Shown here one piece after another: positions 16,444 to 25,345 of a stretch of 64,000 nt of DNA. How positions within the stretch are numbered: position 1 is the first letter of the stretch; each line of letters starts with the position of its first letter. Source of the DNA: Novosphingobium pentaromativorans US6-1 (lineage in GTDB: Bacteria; Pseudomonadota; Alphaproteobacteria; Sphingomonadales; Sphingomonadaceae); the NCBI RefSeq assembly GCF_000767465.1, contig NZ_CP009291.1, positions 2,646,501 to 2,710,500 of the forward strand. The letters run 5' to 3'. The position numbers and the translations under genes are program-made. The notes below the pieces were generated by a model. That model saw nothing but the letters and a program-made list of their open reading frames with translations, did not search any database and was not told where the DNA came from.

Positions 16444-17496
16444 ATGCCCCTTCTCGAAGCCCGCAAGACCTACAAGCCCTTCGAATATCCCTGGGCCTAC
16501 GACTACTGGAAGCTCCAGCAGCAGGTCCATTGGCTGCCCGAGGAAGTGCCGCTGGGCGAAGATTGCCGCGACTGGGCGCAGAAGCTTTCCGAGCATGAGC
16601 GCAACCTGCTCACGCAGATCTTCCGCTTCTTCACCCAGGCCGACGTCGAGGTGCAGGACTGCTACCACGACAAGTACGCGCGGGTGTTCAAGCCGACCGA
16701 GATCAAGATGATGCTCACCGCCTTCTCCAACATGGAGACGGTGCACATCGCGGCCTACTCGCACTTGCTCGACACCATCGGCATGCCCGAGAGCGAGTAC
16801 GGCATGTTCCTCGAATATGCCGAGCTCAAGGACAAGCACGACTATCTGCAGCGTTTCGGCGTCGATTCCGATGAGGACATCGCCCGCACGCTAGCCATGT
16901 TCGGCGGTTTCACGGAGGGCGTGCAGCTTTTCGCCAGCTTCGCGATGCTGATGAACTTCCCGCGCTTCAACAAGATGAAGGGCATGGGCCAGATCGTTTC
17001 ATGGTCGGTGCGCGACGAATCGCTGCACTGCGAGGGCATCACCCGCCTGTTCCACGCCTTCACCAAGGAACGCGACTGCCTGACCAAGGCGGTGAAGGAA
17101 GACATCGCCGACCAGTGCCAGACGACCGTGCGGCTGGAAGACAACTTCATCGACCTGGCCTTCGAGCTGGGCCCGGTCCCCGGCATGACCGCCAAGGACA
17201 TCAAGAAGTACATCCGCTTCATCGCGGACTGGCGTCTCGGCCAGCTTGGCCTCAAGCCGATCTACCTGATCGACGAGCACCCGCTGCCCTGGCTGCAGCC
17301 GCTGCTCAACGGCGTCGAGCATGCCAACTTCTTCGAGACCCGCGCCACCGAATATTCCAAGGGCGCGACCCGCGGCAACTGGAACGACGTCTGGACGAAC
17401 TTCGACCAGCGCCGCAAGGCCAAGGCCAACGACGTCGACGAACTCGACGACGGCAGCGAGCCCGACATGTTCGGCGGCACGCAGGCAGCGGAGTAA
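16444..17496 (+). CDS. nrdB: class I ribonucleoside-diphosphate reductase, beta subunit
   Basis: 350 residues. NrdB holds the di-iron centre and the tyrosyl radical needed by NrdA. Iron ligands are visible in QADVEVQD, in METVHIAAYSHLLD (ExxH plus the radical Tyr) and in RDESLHCEG. The ferritin-like helices are complete and the C-terminal tail is acidic (DDGSEPDMFGG), consistent with docking to NrdA. It has its own 406-bp upstream region, so it is not simply cotranscribed with nrdA. Confidence 0.95.
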   Translation: MPLLEARKTYKPFEYPWAYDYWKLQQQVHWLPEEVPLGEDCRDWAQKLSEHERNLLTQIFRFFTQADVEVQDCYHDKYARVFKPTEIKMMLTAFSNMETVHIAAYSHLLDTIGMPESEYGMFLEYAELKDKHDYLQRFGVDSDEDIARTLAMFGGFTEGVQLFASFAMLMNFPRFNKMKGMGQIVSWSVRDESLHCEGITRLFHAFTKERDCLTKAVKEDIADQCQTTVRLEDNFIDLAFELGPVPGMTAKDIKKYIRFIADWRLGQLGLKPIYLIDEHPLPWLQPLLNGVEHANFFETRATEYSKGATRGNWNDVWTNFDQRRKAKANDVDELDDGSEPDMFGGTQAAE

Positions 17497-17563
17497 TCCG
17501 CCAGGCCACACGCCGCTGCGACATCGCGGCCTCTCCCGCACAAGCCGGAAAACGATAAGACCG

Positions 17564-17585
17564 CCCCTCCCGCGCGCGGGAGGGG
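17564..17585. repeat. REP-like dispersed palindrome
   Basis: A perfect 22-bp palindrome with arms CCCCTCCCGCG / CGCGGGAGGGG, followed by GGCCCGGGGTGGGC. This composite is a familiar dispersed intergenic palindrome in many proteobacteria. Only one copy is seen in this window. Confidence 0.65.
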
Positions 17586-17834
17586 GCCCGGGGTGGGCGC
17601 AGCTACCTCGACTGCCGTCTTGCTGCAGTGCAAAATCGCCACGCTGCCTGTGACATGAAAGACACGCGCGGCAATTACCGGGCTATCGGTGCCGTATTCT
17701 TGCAACCTTGGGATTGTACCCGGCGTTGAAACGTCGGAACAAGGGTGCAGCCGGGTTCGGCAGGACATGGCAAGCCTGTTCCTGCCACTCGTGCCGGAGG
17801 AAGCGTCAGCGAAAGCAGGCGCCAGAGCCGGCCA

Positions 17835-17875
17835 GGCGCCGCCCGGACAGCGCGAATCCCCGTCCGGGCGGCGCT
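17835..17875. other. 13-bp perfect hairpin
   Basis: GCGCCGCCCGGAC pairs with GTCCGGGCGGCGC, with one extra G-U pair outside and a 13-base loop. It has no U-tract and is probably part of the structured region after nrdB. Confidence 0.6.
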
Positions 17876-17914
17876 GCCTCTTCCTGCGAAACGCTTGCCG
17901 CAGGATGGAGCAAT

Positions 17915-17977
17915 GGAGCGTCCTGGCGGAGCATCATGACACTGCATCATGACTTGGCCACGACGCTCCTTTTTCTT
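17915..17977 (+). terminator. long intrinsic terminator
   Basis: Three nested helices: GGAGCGTC/GACGCTCC, TGGC/GCCA and TCATGA/TCATGA, followed directly by TTTTTCTT. The inner part is built on a 10-bp direct repeat GCATCATGAC (17931-17940 and 17944-17953). It ends rightward transcripts before the convergent DUF4870 gene. Confidence 0.8.
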
Positions 17978-17990
17978 CGGGCGATCCCGT

Positions 17991-18359
17991 TCAGGCCAGC
18001 CAGGTTGATGGATTGGGCATCGGTGCATGCTTCTGCGCGTTGAGCAGGCTCAATACGCTGCGCACGATCACCAGCACTGCGACGGCGGGCAGGATCAGGA
18101 AGCCGATCAGCACGATCATGAGCATGAAGCCCACGACAGAGCCGACCAGCCCGATCCAGAACGTGTTGATCAGGTACTGGTAATGCGAAACTTCCCAGTC
18201 CGCTTTCGGTTCGTTGCGCCAGACAAATGCAAGAACGATGCCGACGATCGCCGTTATCCCGGTCAGGAACGAGGCAAGATAAAGCAGGCTGATGATCGTC
18301 GGATTATTGAACTCGAAACCTGAATTGGCAGGCGTCGGGGTGGGCTTCATTTCATCCAT
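17991..18359 (-). CDS. DUF4870-family membrane protein
   Basis: 122 residues with three or four hydrophobic segments. The segment containing LLYLASFLTGITAIVGIVLA, then EVSHYQYLINTFWIGLVGS, then a long terminal helix pair fits the DUF4870/Tic20-like group of small membrane proteins. GGAGG lies six bases before the ATG at 18359, which fixes the start. The N-terminus is short, polar and rich in Pro/Thr. The role is unknown. Confidence 0.8.
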   Translation of the reverse strand: MDEMKPTPTPANSGFEFNNPTIISLLYLASFLTGITAIVGIVLAFVWRNEPKADWEVSHYQYLINTFWIGLVGSVVGFMLMIVLIGFLILPAVAVLVIVRSVLSLLNAQKHAPMPNPSTWLA

Positions 18360-18493
18360 GGTAATCCTCCATGATGACCGGCCCCGATGCTGCCTGTAAT
18401 ACTCTTGAGGCGCAAGACACTGATTTTGAGGCGGTCACGCACGCCGCGAAAGTGAAAGTGGGGGCGCAGGGCGGCCCGGTTTCCCGCCCTCTT

Positions 18494-19756
18494 TCAGCCC
18501 AGACCGAGGAACAGTCCGGCCAGCGCCGCGCTCATCAGGTTGGACAGGCTCCCTGCGGCCAGCGCGCGCAGGCCGAGGCGGGCGATCACCGGGCGCTGGT
18601 TGGGCGCCAGCCCGCCGGTCACCGCCATCTGGATCGCGATCGAGGAGAAATTGGCAAAGCCGCACAGCGCGAAGGTCACGACGGCGACAGTCCGCGGGGA
18701 CAGACCTGCCGCGCCGCCAAGGTCGATGAAGGCGACGAACTCGTTGAGCACGATCTTCGTGCCGAACAGGCTGCCGGCCTGCATCGCCTCGTGCCAGTCG
18801 GGCGCGGCGAGCAAGTAGAAGATCGGCGCGAGCAGGTAGCCCAGCAGCGACTGGAAAGTGACGTCCTGGTAGCCGAACAGACCTGCAGCCCAGCCGACCA
18901 CGCCATTGGCCAGCGCGATCAGGGCAACGAAGGCAAGTACCATCGCGCCGACCGCGACTGCCAGCTTCACGCCCGTCTGCGCGCCTTGCGATGCGGCCAT
19001 GATGATATTGGCGGGGCGTTCCTCGTCATGCGGCACCTCGACCTGTGCGCCGCGGGCAGCGGCTTCCAGCGCCGCATCTTCCTGGGCCAGCGTCACCCTG
19101 CGCGGATCGGGCATGATCATCTTGGCCATGAAGATGCCGCCCGGTGCGGACATGAAGGCGGCAGCCACGAGGTAATCGATGCGGATGCCCATGCTGGCAT
19201 AGGCGGCCAGGATCGTTCCGGCGACCCCGGCCAGGCCGACCGTCATCACGCAGAACAGCTGCGAGGGTGTCAGCCCGGCAATGTAGGGGCGAATCACCAG
19301 CGGGCTTTCGCTTTGGCCGACGAAGATGTTGGAGGCCGCGCACAGGCTTTCGACCTTGCTGATCCCGGTCACTTTCTCCAGCGCGCCGCCGATCCAGCGG
19401 ATCACCAGCGGCATGATCCGCAGGTAGTAGAGGATCGAGATCAGCGAGGCGAAGAAGATGATGACCGGCAATGCCGAGATGGCGAAGCTGGTGCCGCCGA
19501 TCTCCGGGCGGGCGAGGGGCCCGAACAGGAACTCCACCCCGGCATGGGCATAGCCGAGCAGGTTGCTCACGCCCCGCGACGCGCCGTTCAGCAGCGAGCG
19601 GCCGAAGGGCACGTAGAGCACGAGAGCGGCAAAGCCGGCCTGCAGCGCAAAGGCGGCGCCGACCACGCGGGGGCGGATGGCCTTGCGATCTGTGGAGAGG
19701 AGGAATGCGACAGCCGCGATGAGAGCAATGCCGATCAGGCTATAGGCAACGTGCAT
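18494..19756 (-). CDS. nupC: concentrative nucleoside transporter (NupC/CNT family)
   Basis: 420-residue inner-membrane protein that imports nucleosides with H+ or Na+. The family blocks are visible: FGPLA then FAISALPVIIFFASLISILYY, NIFVGQSESPLVIRPY (the CNT G-Q-x-E nucleoside-binding motif), FMSAPGGI, and GTKIVLNEFVAF near the C-terminus. ATG 19756 is preferred because GGAG is at a sensible distance; an ATG nine bases upstream sits too close to it. It may serve nucleotide salvage, but the nearby ribonucleotide reductase is not in the same operon. Confidence 0.92.
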   Translation of the reverse strand: MHVAYSLIGIALIAAVAFLLSTDRKAIRPRVVGAAFALQAGFAALVLYVPFGRSLLNGASRGVSNLLGYAHAGVEFLFGPLARPEIGGTSFAISALPVIIFFASLISILYYLRIMPLVIRWIGGALEKVTGISKVESLCAASNIFVGQSESPLVIRPYIAGLTPSQLFCVMTVGLAGVAGTILAAYASMGIRIDYLVAAAFMSAPGGIFMAKMIMPDPRRVTLAQEDAALEAAARGAQVEVPHDEERPANIIMAASQGAQTGVKLAVAVGAMVLAFVALIALANGVVGWAAGLFGYQDVTFQSLLGYLLAPIFYLLAAPDWHEAMQAGSLFGTKIVLNEFVAFIDLGGAAGLSPRTVAVVTFALCGFANFSSIAIQMAVTGGLAPNQRPVIARLGLRALAAGSLSNLMSAALAGLFLGLG

Positions 19757-19860
19757 TCGGCGCATTTCTCCGCAGGAGGCCAAAAAACCCGGCAAACCTA
19801 ATGCCCTGCGCAAAAGGCGGCTAGTGCAATTGCGAAGCCGAACGGTTAGATCGTCCGACC

Positions 19861-20541
19861 ATGATCACGCCCCCCTTGCCGCAATCGCGCAATTGCCCGC
19901 CAGGCCTGATGCTCTTCTCGCTGATTTATGGCGGCATGGTGACACTGGGCGGCGTCTTGGGCGCCAAGCAGGTGTCTATCGGGCCGCTTGCGGTGGAGGC
20001 GGGTATCTTCCCATTCCTGACCCTGGTGGCGACGTCCAGCGGTATTGCCGAACTCTACGGCAAGGATACCGCGAACCGGCTGGCGCGCTTCGGGCTGGTA
20101 CCGCTTGTCATGGCGATCGCGCTGACTTTCTTCGTGCTGCAACTGCCTACCGATCCGGGCATGTATGAGCCGGCCAAGGCCGCCTTTCCGGTAATCCTGG
20201 GCCAGTCGGGGCGGATGATGGCGGCAGGGATCTGCGCCTATGCCGTCTCGCTCACGCTCAATATCTGGATCTTCTCGAAGCTGCGGGCCGCGACCGGGCG
20301 CTTCGCCGGCTTGCGCGGCTTCATCGCGGCGGCGCTCTCGCAGATCGTCGACACGATGATCTTCATCACCATCTCGTTCTACGGCGTGCGCGAGATCTTC
20401 GGGATCTTGGTCGGGCAGGCGCTTGCCAAGGTCGTGCTCTCGGCCGTCGTGGTCCCGATCGTGATCTGGATCGTCGTGAAACTCGGCCATTTTCTGGACG
20501 GAAACGCCGAAAATGCTTCAAATCGCGCGCAGGAGCGTTAA
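19861..20541 (+). CDS. queuosine-precursor transporter (YhhQ family)
   Basis: 226 residues with about six transmembrane helices. The start [23 protein letters not shown], then [24 protein letters not shown] and [16 protein letters not shown], are the conserved blocks of the YhhQ/DUF165 family, which imports preQ0/preQ1 for queuosine tRNA modification. Its stop lies 11 bases before argB, so the two could share a transcript. No preQ1 riboswitch is recognisable in the 100 bases upstream. Confidence 0.9.
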   Translation: MITPPLPQSRNCPPGLMLFSLIYGGMVTLGGVLGAKQVSIGPLAVEAGIFPFLTLVATSSGIAELYGKDTANRLARFGLVPLVMAIALTFFVLQLPTDPGMYEPAKAAFPVILGQSGRMMAAGICAYAVSLTLNIWIFSKLRAATGRFAGLRGFIAAALSQIVDTMIFITISFYGVREIFGILVGQALAKVVLSAVVVPIVIWIVVKLGHFLDGNAENASNRAQER

Positions 20542-20551
20542 AGCGCACCCC

Positions 20552-21451
20552 ATGCCGAATCCACACGATCCCTCGCTCCTTGCCAAGGCCGAAACGCTCG
20601 TCGACGCGCTGCCTTACCTGCAGCGTTACGCAGGTCGCACCTTCGTCGTGAAGTACGGCGGCCATGCCATGGGCGATCCCGAACTGGCGCACGATTTCGC
20701 CGAAGATGTCGTCCTGCTCAAGGCAGTGGGCATCAACCCCGTGGTCGTCCACGGCGGCGGCCCGCAGATCGGCGCCATGCTCAAGAAGGTCGGGGTGGAA
20801 AGCCAGTTCGTCGACGGGCTGCGCGTCACCGACAAGGCGACTGCCGAAGTGGCCGAGATGGTCCTTTCAGGGGCGATCAACAAGGAGATCGTCGGCTGGA
20901 TCGCCAAGGCCGGCGGGCGCGCGATGGGCCTGTCGGGCAAGGACGGCGGCCTCGTCACCGCCCGCAAGGTGCAGCGCACCAGCAAGGATCCGGACAGCAA
21001 TATCGAGCGCGTGGTCGATCTCGGCTTCGTCGGCGAACCCGACAGGATCGATACCAGCGTGATCGAATCGATTTCGGCGGCGGGCATGATCCCGGTCATC
21101 GCACCGATCGCGCCGGGCCCCAATGGCGAGACTTACAACGTCAACGCCGATACGATGGCCGGCTCCATCGCGGCGGCACTGGGCGCAGCGCGCCTGTTCC
21201 TGCTCACCGACGTGCACGGCGTGCTCGACAAGCAGGGCGAGCTGCTGACCGACTTGCGCCCGGCCGATATTGACCGCCTGCAGAAGGACGGAACCATCTC
21301 GGGAGGGATGATCCCGAAGCTGGAAACCTGCGTCCATGCCGTGGAAGCTGGGTGTGAAGCCGCCGTTGTCCTTGACGGACGGGTATCGCATGCCATGTTA
21401 TTGGAAATTTTCACGCAGGAAGGTGCCGGCACGCTCATCCGCGCAGGCTAG
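20552..21451 (+). CDS. argB: acetylglutamate kinase
   Basis: 299 residues. It phosphorylates N-acetylglutamate, the second step of arginine synthesis. The amino-acid-kinase signatures are present: [10 protein letters not shown] (about residues 32-41), [11 protein letters not shown], and [26 protein letters not shown] lies 16 bases before the ATG at 20552, rather far; no alternative in-frame start is closer. The gene follows the queuosine-precursor transporter by 10 bases, although the functions are unrelated. Confidence 0.95.
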   Translation: MPNPHDPSLLAKAETLVDALPYLQRYAGRTFVVKYGGHAMGDPELAHDFAEDVVLLKAVGINPVVVHGGGPQIGAMLKKVGVESQFVDGLRVTDKATAEVAEMVLSGAINKEIVGWIAKAGGRAMGLSGKDGGLVTARKVQRTSKDPDSNIERVVDLGFVGEPDRIDTSVIESISAAGMIPVIAPIAPGPNGETYNVNADTMAGSIAAALGAARLFLLTDVHGVLDKQGELLTDLRPADIDRLQKDGTISGGMIPKLETCVHAVEAGCEAAVVLDGRVSHAMLLEIFTQEGAGTLIRAG

Positions 21452-21497
21452 GATTTTTCCGAAGGGGACCAAGGGTCTGAAAGGCATCTCTAAAACC

Positions 21498-22052
21498 ATG
21501 CATCTCAAAGCCGCTTTTGCCACCGCGCTCACGGCGAGCGTGCTGCTGCTCTCCGCCTGCGACAAGGAGCCGCCGATGGCCGAGCCTTCCGCCAGCATCA
21601 GCGGCGAGGCAAGCGAAGGTGCCATGGTTCAGGAAGTGCCTTCCGCCGATGCCTCCGGGGCGGCATCCGCCGGCCTGGCCGCCGGTCTGGACATGGCCGC
21701 GCTCAAGGAGCGCCGCGATCCCGAACGCCTGCTGCGTTTCTACACCAATGCCATCCGCATCGGCGACTGGGGCGATGCCGCCAGGGCCTGGAGCCTCGAC
21801 GCGCAGATGACGCCCGAGAAGCTCGAGAAGGAATTCGGCGGCAATGCCGGGCCGAAGGTGGCGGTGGGCAAGGGCGATACCTCGGGCGCTGCCGGATCGC
21901 TCTATTACGAGGCTCCGATGGTGGTCGACTTCGCCGATGGACGTCCCTCGCGCCGCGGCACGATTGTCCTGCGCCGCGTCAACGATGTGCCGGGAGCCAG
22001 CGAAGAACAGCTCAACTGGCGGATCGAGCGCACCTCCACCCTGCCGCAATAG
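21498..22052 (+). CDS. lipoprotein of unknown function
   Basis: 184 residues. The signal is a lipoprotein type: [10 protein letters not shown] with the lipobox LLSAC ending at about residue 21, followed by an acidic residue, so the protein is probably sorted to the outer membrane or periplasmic face. The following 40 residues are rich in Ala, Ser and Glu, a flexible linker. The mature domain contains [24 protein letters not shown] do not recognise a family. It lies between argB and yggT on the same strand. Confidence 0.8.
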   Translation: MHLKAAFATALTASVLLLSACDKEPPMAEPSASISGEASEGAMVQEVPSADASGAASAGLAAGLDMAALKERRDPERLLRFYTNAIRIGDWGDAARAWSLDAQMTPEKLEKEFGGNAGPKVAVGKGDTSGAAGSLYYEAPMVVDFADGRPSRRGTIVLRRVNDVPGASEEQLNWRIERTSTLPQ

Positions 22053-22157
22053 TCTTTCGTCGGCGGGCATGGGTCCGCTGCAGACTGTGGCCTTGCTCCC
22101 CACGCGCCTGCTCGGCTATCAGCCGCAGCGCCAGTTCCAGAAGAAAGGGAGCAGGAC

Positions 22158-22451
22158 TTGCTCTTCTACACCCTCTACCAGATCATCGATTACCTCGTGA
22201 ACATCATCGTGTTCGTGGTGATCGTGCAGTTCGTGCTGGGCCTGCTGATCGCCTTCAACGTGGTCAACATGCACAACCAGTTCGTGGCGTCGGTCTATCA
22301 GGCCCTCAATGCCCTGCTCGAACCGCTGCTGCGGCCGATCAGGCGCCTGATGCCCAGCACCGGGACGATCGATTTCTCGCCCATGATCCTGATCATCGGG
22401 CTTACCATCCTCCAGATCATCCTGGGCAATCTCGCAAGGGCCTACGGCTGA
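22158..22451 (+). CDS. YggT family membrane protein
   Basis: 97 residues from a TTG at 22158 with GGGAG upstream. Two hydrophobic blocks with the YggT repeat [17 protein letters not shown] between them and the ending [19 protein letters not shown] define the family. YggT proteins are linked to osmotic shock tolerance and membrane homeostasis; the mechanism is unsettled. Its TGA overlaps the folD ATG by one base (TGATG), so the genes are coupled. Confidence 0.9.
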   Translation: MLFYTLYQIIDYLVNIIVFVVIVQFVLGLLIAFNVVNMHNQFVASVYQALNALLEPLLRPIRRLMPSTGTIDFSPMILIIGLTILQIILGNLARAYG

Positions 22452-23347
22452 TGAGCGAAGCAGCGATTATCGACGGCAAGGCATTCGCCGAAGGCCTGCG
22501 CGGCCGCGTCGCTACTTTCGCGTCGCAGTTCGAGGCGAAGGCCGGGCGCAAGGCGGGCCTGGCAGTGGTTCTTGTGGGTGAGGACCCGGCAAGCCAGGTC
22601 TATGTGCGCAACAAGGGCAAGCAGACGGTTGCCTGCGGCATGAACAGCTTCGAGCACAAGCTTGATGCCGACACGAGCGAGGCAGACCTGCTGGCGCTCG
22701 TCGAAAAGCTCAATGCCGACCCGGCGGTGGACGGGATTCTCGTCCAGCTGCCGCTGCCTGCGCACATGAACGAGCAGAAGGTCATCGCCACGATCAATCC
22801 GGACAAGGACGTCGACGGTTTCCACGTCGTCAATGTCGGCCGTCTGGCGACCGGGCTGCCCGGTTTCGTGCCCTGCACGCCGCTGGGCTGCGTGATGCTG
22901 CTGAAGGACCGGCTCGGCTCGCTTTCGGGCCTCGATGCCGTGGTCATCGGTCGCTCCAACATCGTCGGCAAGCCGATGGCGCAGTTGCTCACGGCGGAAA
23001 GCTGCACGGTGACGATTGCGCACAGCCGCACCAAAGACCTTCCCGAGGTCGTGCGCCGCGCCGACATCGTCGTGGCTGCCGTGGGTCGTCCGGAAATGGT
23101 CAAGGGTGACTGGATCAAGCCCGGTGCCACCGTGATCGACGTAGGTATCAACCGCGTTCCCGCGGCAGAGGAAGGCAAGACGAAGCTCGTCGGCGACGTC
23201 GACTTCGCTTCGGTCTCGCAAGTAGCCGGGGCGATCACCCCGGTACCCGGCGGCGTGGGGCCGATGACGATTGCCGTGCTCCTGCGCAATACCCTGGTGG
23301 CCGCGCATCGCAACGCCGGGATCGCGCTGGACGAGAACGCGATTTGA
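22451..23347 (+). CDS. folD: bifunctional methylenetetrahydrofolate dehydrogenase/cyclohydrolase
   Basis: 298 residues. FolD interconverts 5,10-methylene-THF and 10-formyl-THF in one-carbon metabolism. Seen: the substrate motif [13 protein letters not shown] (catalytic Lys), [16 protein letters not shown], the NADP loop [13 protein letters not shown] and the ending [12 protein letters not shown]. Length and order match the family. It overlaps yggT by one base and the next gene (TTG start) by four. Confidence 0.96.
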   Translation: MSEAAIIDGKAFAEGLRGRVATFASQFEAKAGRKAGLAVVLVGEDPASQVYVRNKGKQTVACGMNSFEHKLDADTSEADLLALVEKLNADPAVDGILVQLPLPAHMNEQKVIATINPDKDVDGFHVVNVGRLATGLPGFVPCTPLGCVMLLKDRLGSLSGLDAVVIGRSNIVGKPMAQLLTAESCTVTIAHSRTKDLPEVVRRADIVVAAVGRPEMVKGDWIKPGATVIDVGINRVPAAEEGKTKLVGDVDFASVSQVAGAITPVPGGVGPMTIAVLLRNTLVAAHRNAGIALDENAI

Positions 23348-24066
23348 AGCCTGCCGCGCTCGGTCTTGCGCTGCTGGCGCTGGCCGGGGTGCTTGCATCC
23401 CCGGCACTGGCCGAGCGGCATCGTCGGCCCGGCCCCGGCACTGCCAATCCGAGCGCGCTGGTCGCCACCGAGATCGCCTTCAATCGCCTTGCGCGGGAAA
23501 AGGGGCAGTGGACCGCGTTTCGCAAGACTTCCGACGAGTCCGCGATCATGTTCGTGCCGCAGCCGGTTCTTGCAAGGTCGTGGCTCGGCGGGCGATCCGA
23601 TCCCGCGCAGCCTTTGCAGTGGGAGCCTTACGAGGTCTGGATGAGCTGCGACGGTTCGCTGGGCGTCACTCGCGGCGCCTATCAGGCGCCCGGCGGCGCG
23701 GCGGGTTACTTCACGACGATCTGGCGGCAGGACAAGAAGGGCGAATACCGCTGGGTGCTCGACCAGGGCGCGCCGCTGGCCAAGCCGCTCGACAAGCCCT
23801 TAATGCTATCCGCCTCCGTAGCCGACTGCCCGTCGCGCGGCGAGTGGCCGGGCGCCTATCGCGGCAAGGCCGAGGATGAGCGCCGCGACCGCGAGCCGAT
23901 CAAGGTTGCGGGCATGGACGGCAGCGGCACGTCGGACGACGGCACGCTGACCTGGGCCTACCACGTCGAACCCGACTTTGCCCGAACCCTTACCGTGTCA
24001 TTGCGAAAGGATGGCGAGATGAAGCCCGTGCTTTCCCTGAAAGTCAGTGCCGAGGACGCCAGGTAG
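23344..24066 (+). CDS. exported protein of unknown function (translationally coupled to folD)
   Basis: 240 residues from a TTG that overlaps the folD stop (TTGA). A signal peptide is clear ([18 protein letters not shown]). The mature part has [29 protein letters not shown] and [20 protein letters not shown], a layout recalling NTF2-like or DUF4440-like extracytoplasmic proteins. Two cysteines (SCDG and DCPSR) may pair in the periplasm. No enzymatic motif is visible. Confidence 0.75.
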   Translation: MKPAALGLALLALAGVLASPALAERHRRPGPGTANPSALVATEIAFNRLAREKGQWTAFRKTSDESAIMFVPQPVLARSWLGGRSDPAQPLQWEPYEVWMSCDGSLGVTRGAYQAPGGAAGYFTTIWRQDKKGEYRWVLDQGAPLAKPLDKPLMLSASVADCPSRGEWPGAYRGKAEDERRDREPIKVAGMDGSGTSDDGTLTWAYHVEPDFARTLTVSLRKDGEMKPVLSLKVSAEDAR

Positions 24067-24072
24067 AATTCC

Positions 24073-24708
24073 ATGCTTGAGCTGTTTCTTTCGGCTTTCG
24101 TATCGCTGTTCGTTGTCATCGACCCGCCCGGATGCGCGCCGATCTATGCCGGACTTTCGGCCGATGCCACGCGGCGGCAGGCCATTGCGATGGCTGCCCG
24201 TGCCTGCGTCATCGCCGCGATCATTCTCGTCATATTCGCGCTGTTCGGCGAAAAGCTGCTTGGCGCGCTGCACATCGAGCTCAATGCCTTTCGCATCGCT
24301 GGCGGCATCATGCTGTTCATGATCGCCACCGAAATGGTGTTCGAAAAGCGTACGCAGCGCCGCGAGGAGCGGGCCGAGAAAATCATGGCGACGCCGGAAG
24401 TGGAGGACGTGTCGGTCTTCCCGATGGCCATGCCGATGCTCGCCGGGCCGGGTTCTATCGCCACGATCATGCTGCTGACCGCGCGCGCCCAAGGCATCGA
24501 GCAGACCTTTGCCGTGCTGGGCGCGATGCTGCTCGTCCTTTTGCTCAGCTTTGCCGCGCTTGCTGCCGCCGGGCCCTTGATGCGGGTGCTGGGGGACAAG
24601 GTGGAGGCGGTGATTACCCGCCTGCTGGGTGTCCTGCTGGCCGCGCTGGCGGCGCAATACGTGATCGACGGCGTCACCGCCGTGCTGCGCTTCCCGGCGG
24701 CGGCCTGA
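24073..24708 (+). CDS. MarC family integral membrane protein
   Basis: 211 residues with six hydrophobic segments. The family blocks FVVIDPPGCAPIYAGLS at the start, LNAFRIAGGIMLFMIA, and FPMAMPMLAGPGSIATIML (the second repeat-like block) are present. MarC proteins were once linked to multiple antibiotic resistance, later disproved in E. coli; the function is open. It starts six bases after the preceding gene and probably shares its transcript. Confidence 0.93.
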   Translation: MLELFLSAFVSLFVVIDPPGCAPIYAGLSADATRRQAIAMAARACVIAAIILVIFALFGEKLLGALHIELNAFRIAGGIMLFMIATEMVFEKRTQRREERAEKIMATPEVEDVSVFPMAMPMLAGPGSIATIMLLTARAQGIEQTFAVLGAMLLVLLLSFAALAAAGPLMRVLGDKVEAVITRLLGVLLAALAAQYVIDGVTAVLRFPAAA

Positions 24709-24727
24709 GCCGCCGCGGCGCGCGCTT

Positions 24728-25339
24728 CTACTGCAGGGTCACGCCTTCTTCGTCGCCTTCGCCGTGGCGGCCGAAGAACTGCATGAGCTGCACGAGCAGC
24801 TCGCATCGCGCGCCCAGCCCGTTGGCTTCAAGCAGGGCCTGCTTGGCGGCGGGGTCGAACGGGGCGATCTGTGAAACGCCGTTGATCAGCGAGACGTCGT
24901 CCAGCCGGGCGACCTGATCCCAGTCTACCGCATAGCCCTGCATGTCGGCAAAGCGGCGCGCTTCCCGTTCGAAGCTGGCGCGCTCGACCGGGGCGAGGGC
25001 TTCGTCCTCGCTGTCCTCGATCAGTTCGGCCTCGACTTGCCGGAACGGGGTGGTGACATCGAGTTCCTTGACGATGCGGAAACGCGATTCGCCTTCGAGA
25101 ATGATGTTGAAGCGCCCGTCCTCGAGCGCTTCAACGTCGCCGATGCGGCCCAGACAGCCGATCGAGAAGAGCGGGGCGCCTTCCTCTGGCCGCTGAGGCT
25201 GGATCATGCCGATCAGCCGGTCGCGCGCGAGCGCATCACTAATCATCGCCCGGTAGCGCGGTTCGAAGATGTGCAGCGGCAGCTGCAGTCCCGGATAGAG
25301 AACCACCCCGGGCAGGGGAAAGATGGTGATGCGCGTCAC
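24728..25339 (-). CDS. LON-substrate-binding-domain protein
   Basis: 203 residues. The protein is a stand-alone LON N-terminal domain: ITIFPLPGVVLYPGLQLPLHIFEPRYRAM at the start, then IGCLGRIGDVEALEDGRFNI and the later helical part. It has no AAA+ or protease domain. Such proteins may bind or deliver substrates; their role is not established. It lies six bases downstream of the thioredoxin-TPR gene on the same strand, which suggests a shared protein-quality function. Confidence 0.92.
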   Translation of the reverse strand: MTRITIFPLPGVVLYPGLQLPLHIFEPRYRAMISDALARDRLIGMIQPQRPEEGAPLFSIGCLGRIGDVEALEDGRFNIILEGESRFRIVKELDVTTPFRQVEAELIEDSEDEALAPVERASFEREARRFADMQGYAVDWDQVARLDDVSLINGVSQIAPFDPAAKQALLEANGLGARCELLVQLMQFFGRHGEGDEEGVTLQ

Positions 25340-25345
25340 GGAGGG

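Larger units (their letters stand above)
17497..17990 (+). other. 494-bp hairpin-rich region after nrdB
   Basis: It contains a REP-like palindrome (17564-17585), then a chain of stems on the plus strand: ACCCGGC/GCCGGGT around 17720-17760, GGCAGGA/TCCTGCC around 17760-17790, a 13-bp hairpin (17835-17875) and a long terminator (17915-17977). Open frames here lack recognisable content. It may be a long 3' region of the nrdB message or a separate structured RNA. Confidence 0.45.

Noticed and set aside
17689..17952. 87-codon plus-strand frame after nrdB
   Set aside because: It runs through strong hairpins and has no protein-like features; structured RNA or non-coding sequence is more likely.
19757..19860. 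preQ1 riboswitch before the queuosine-precursor transporter
   Set aside because: The short pseudoknot pattern with its A-rich tail was not found.
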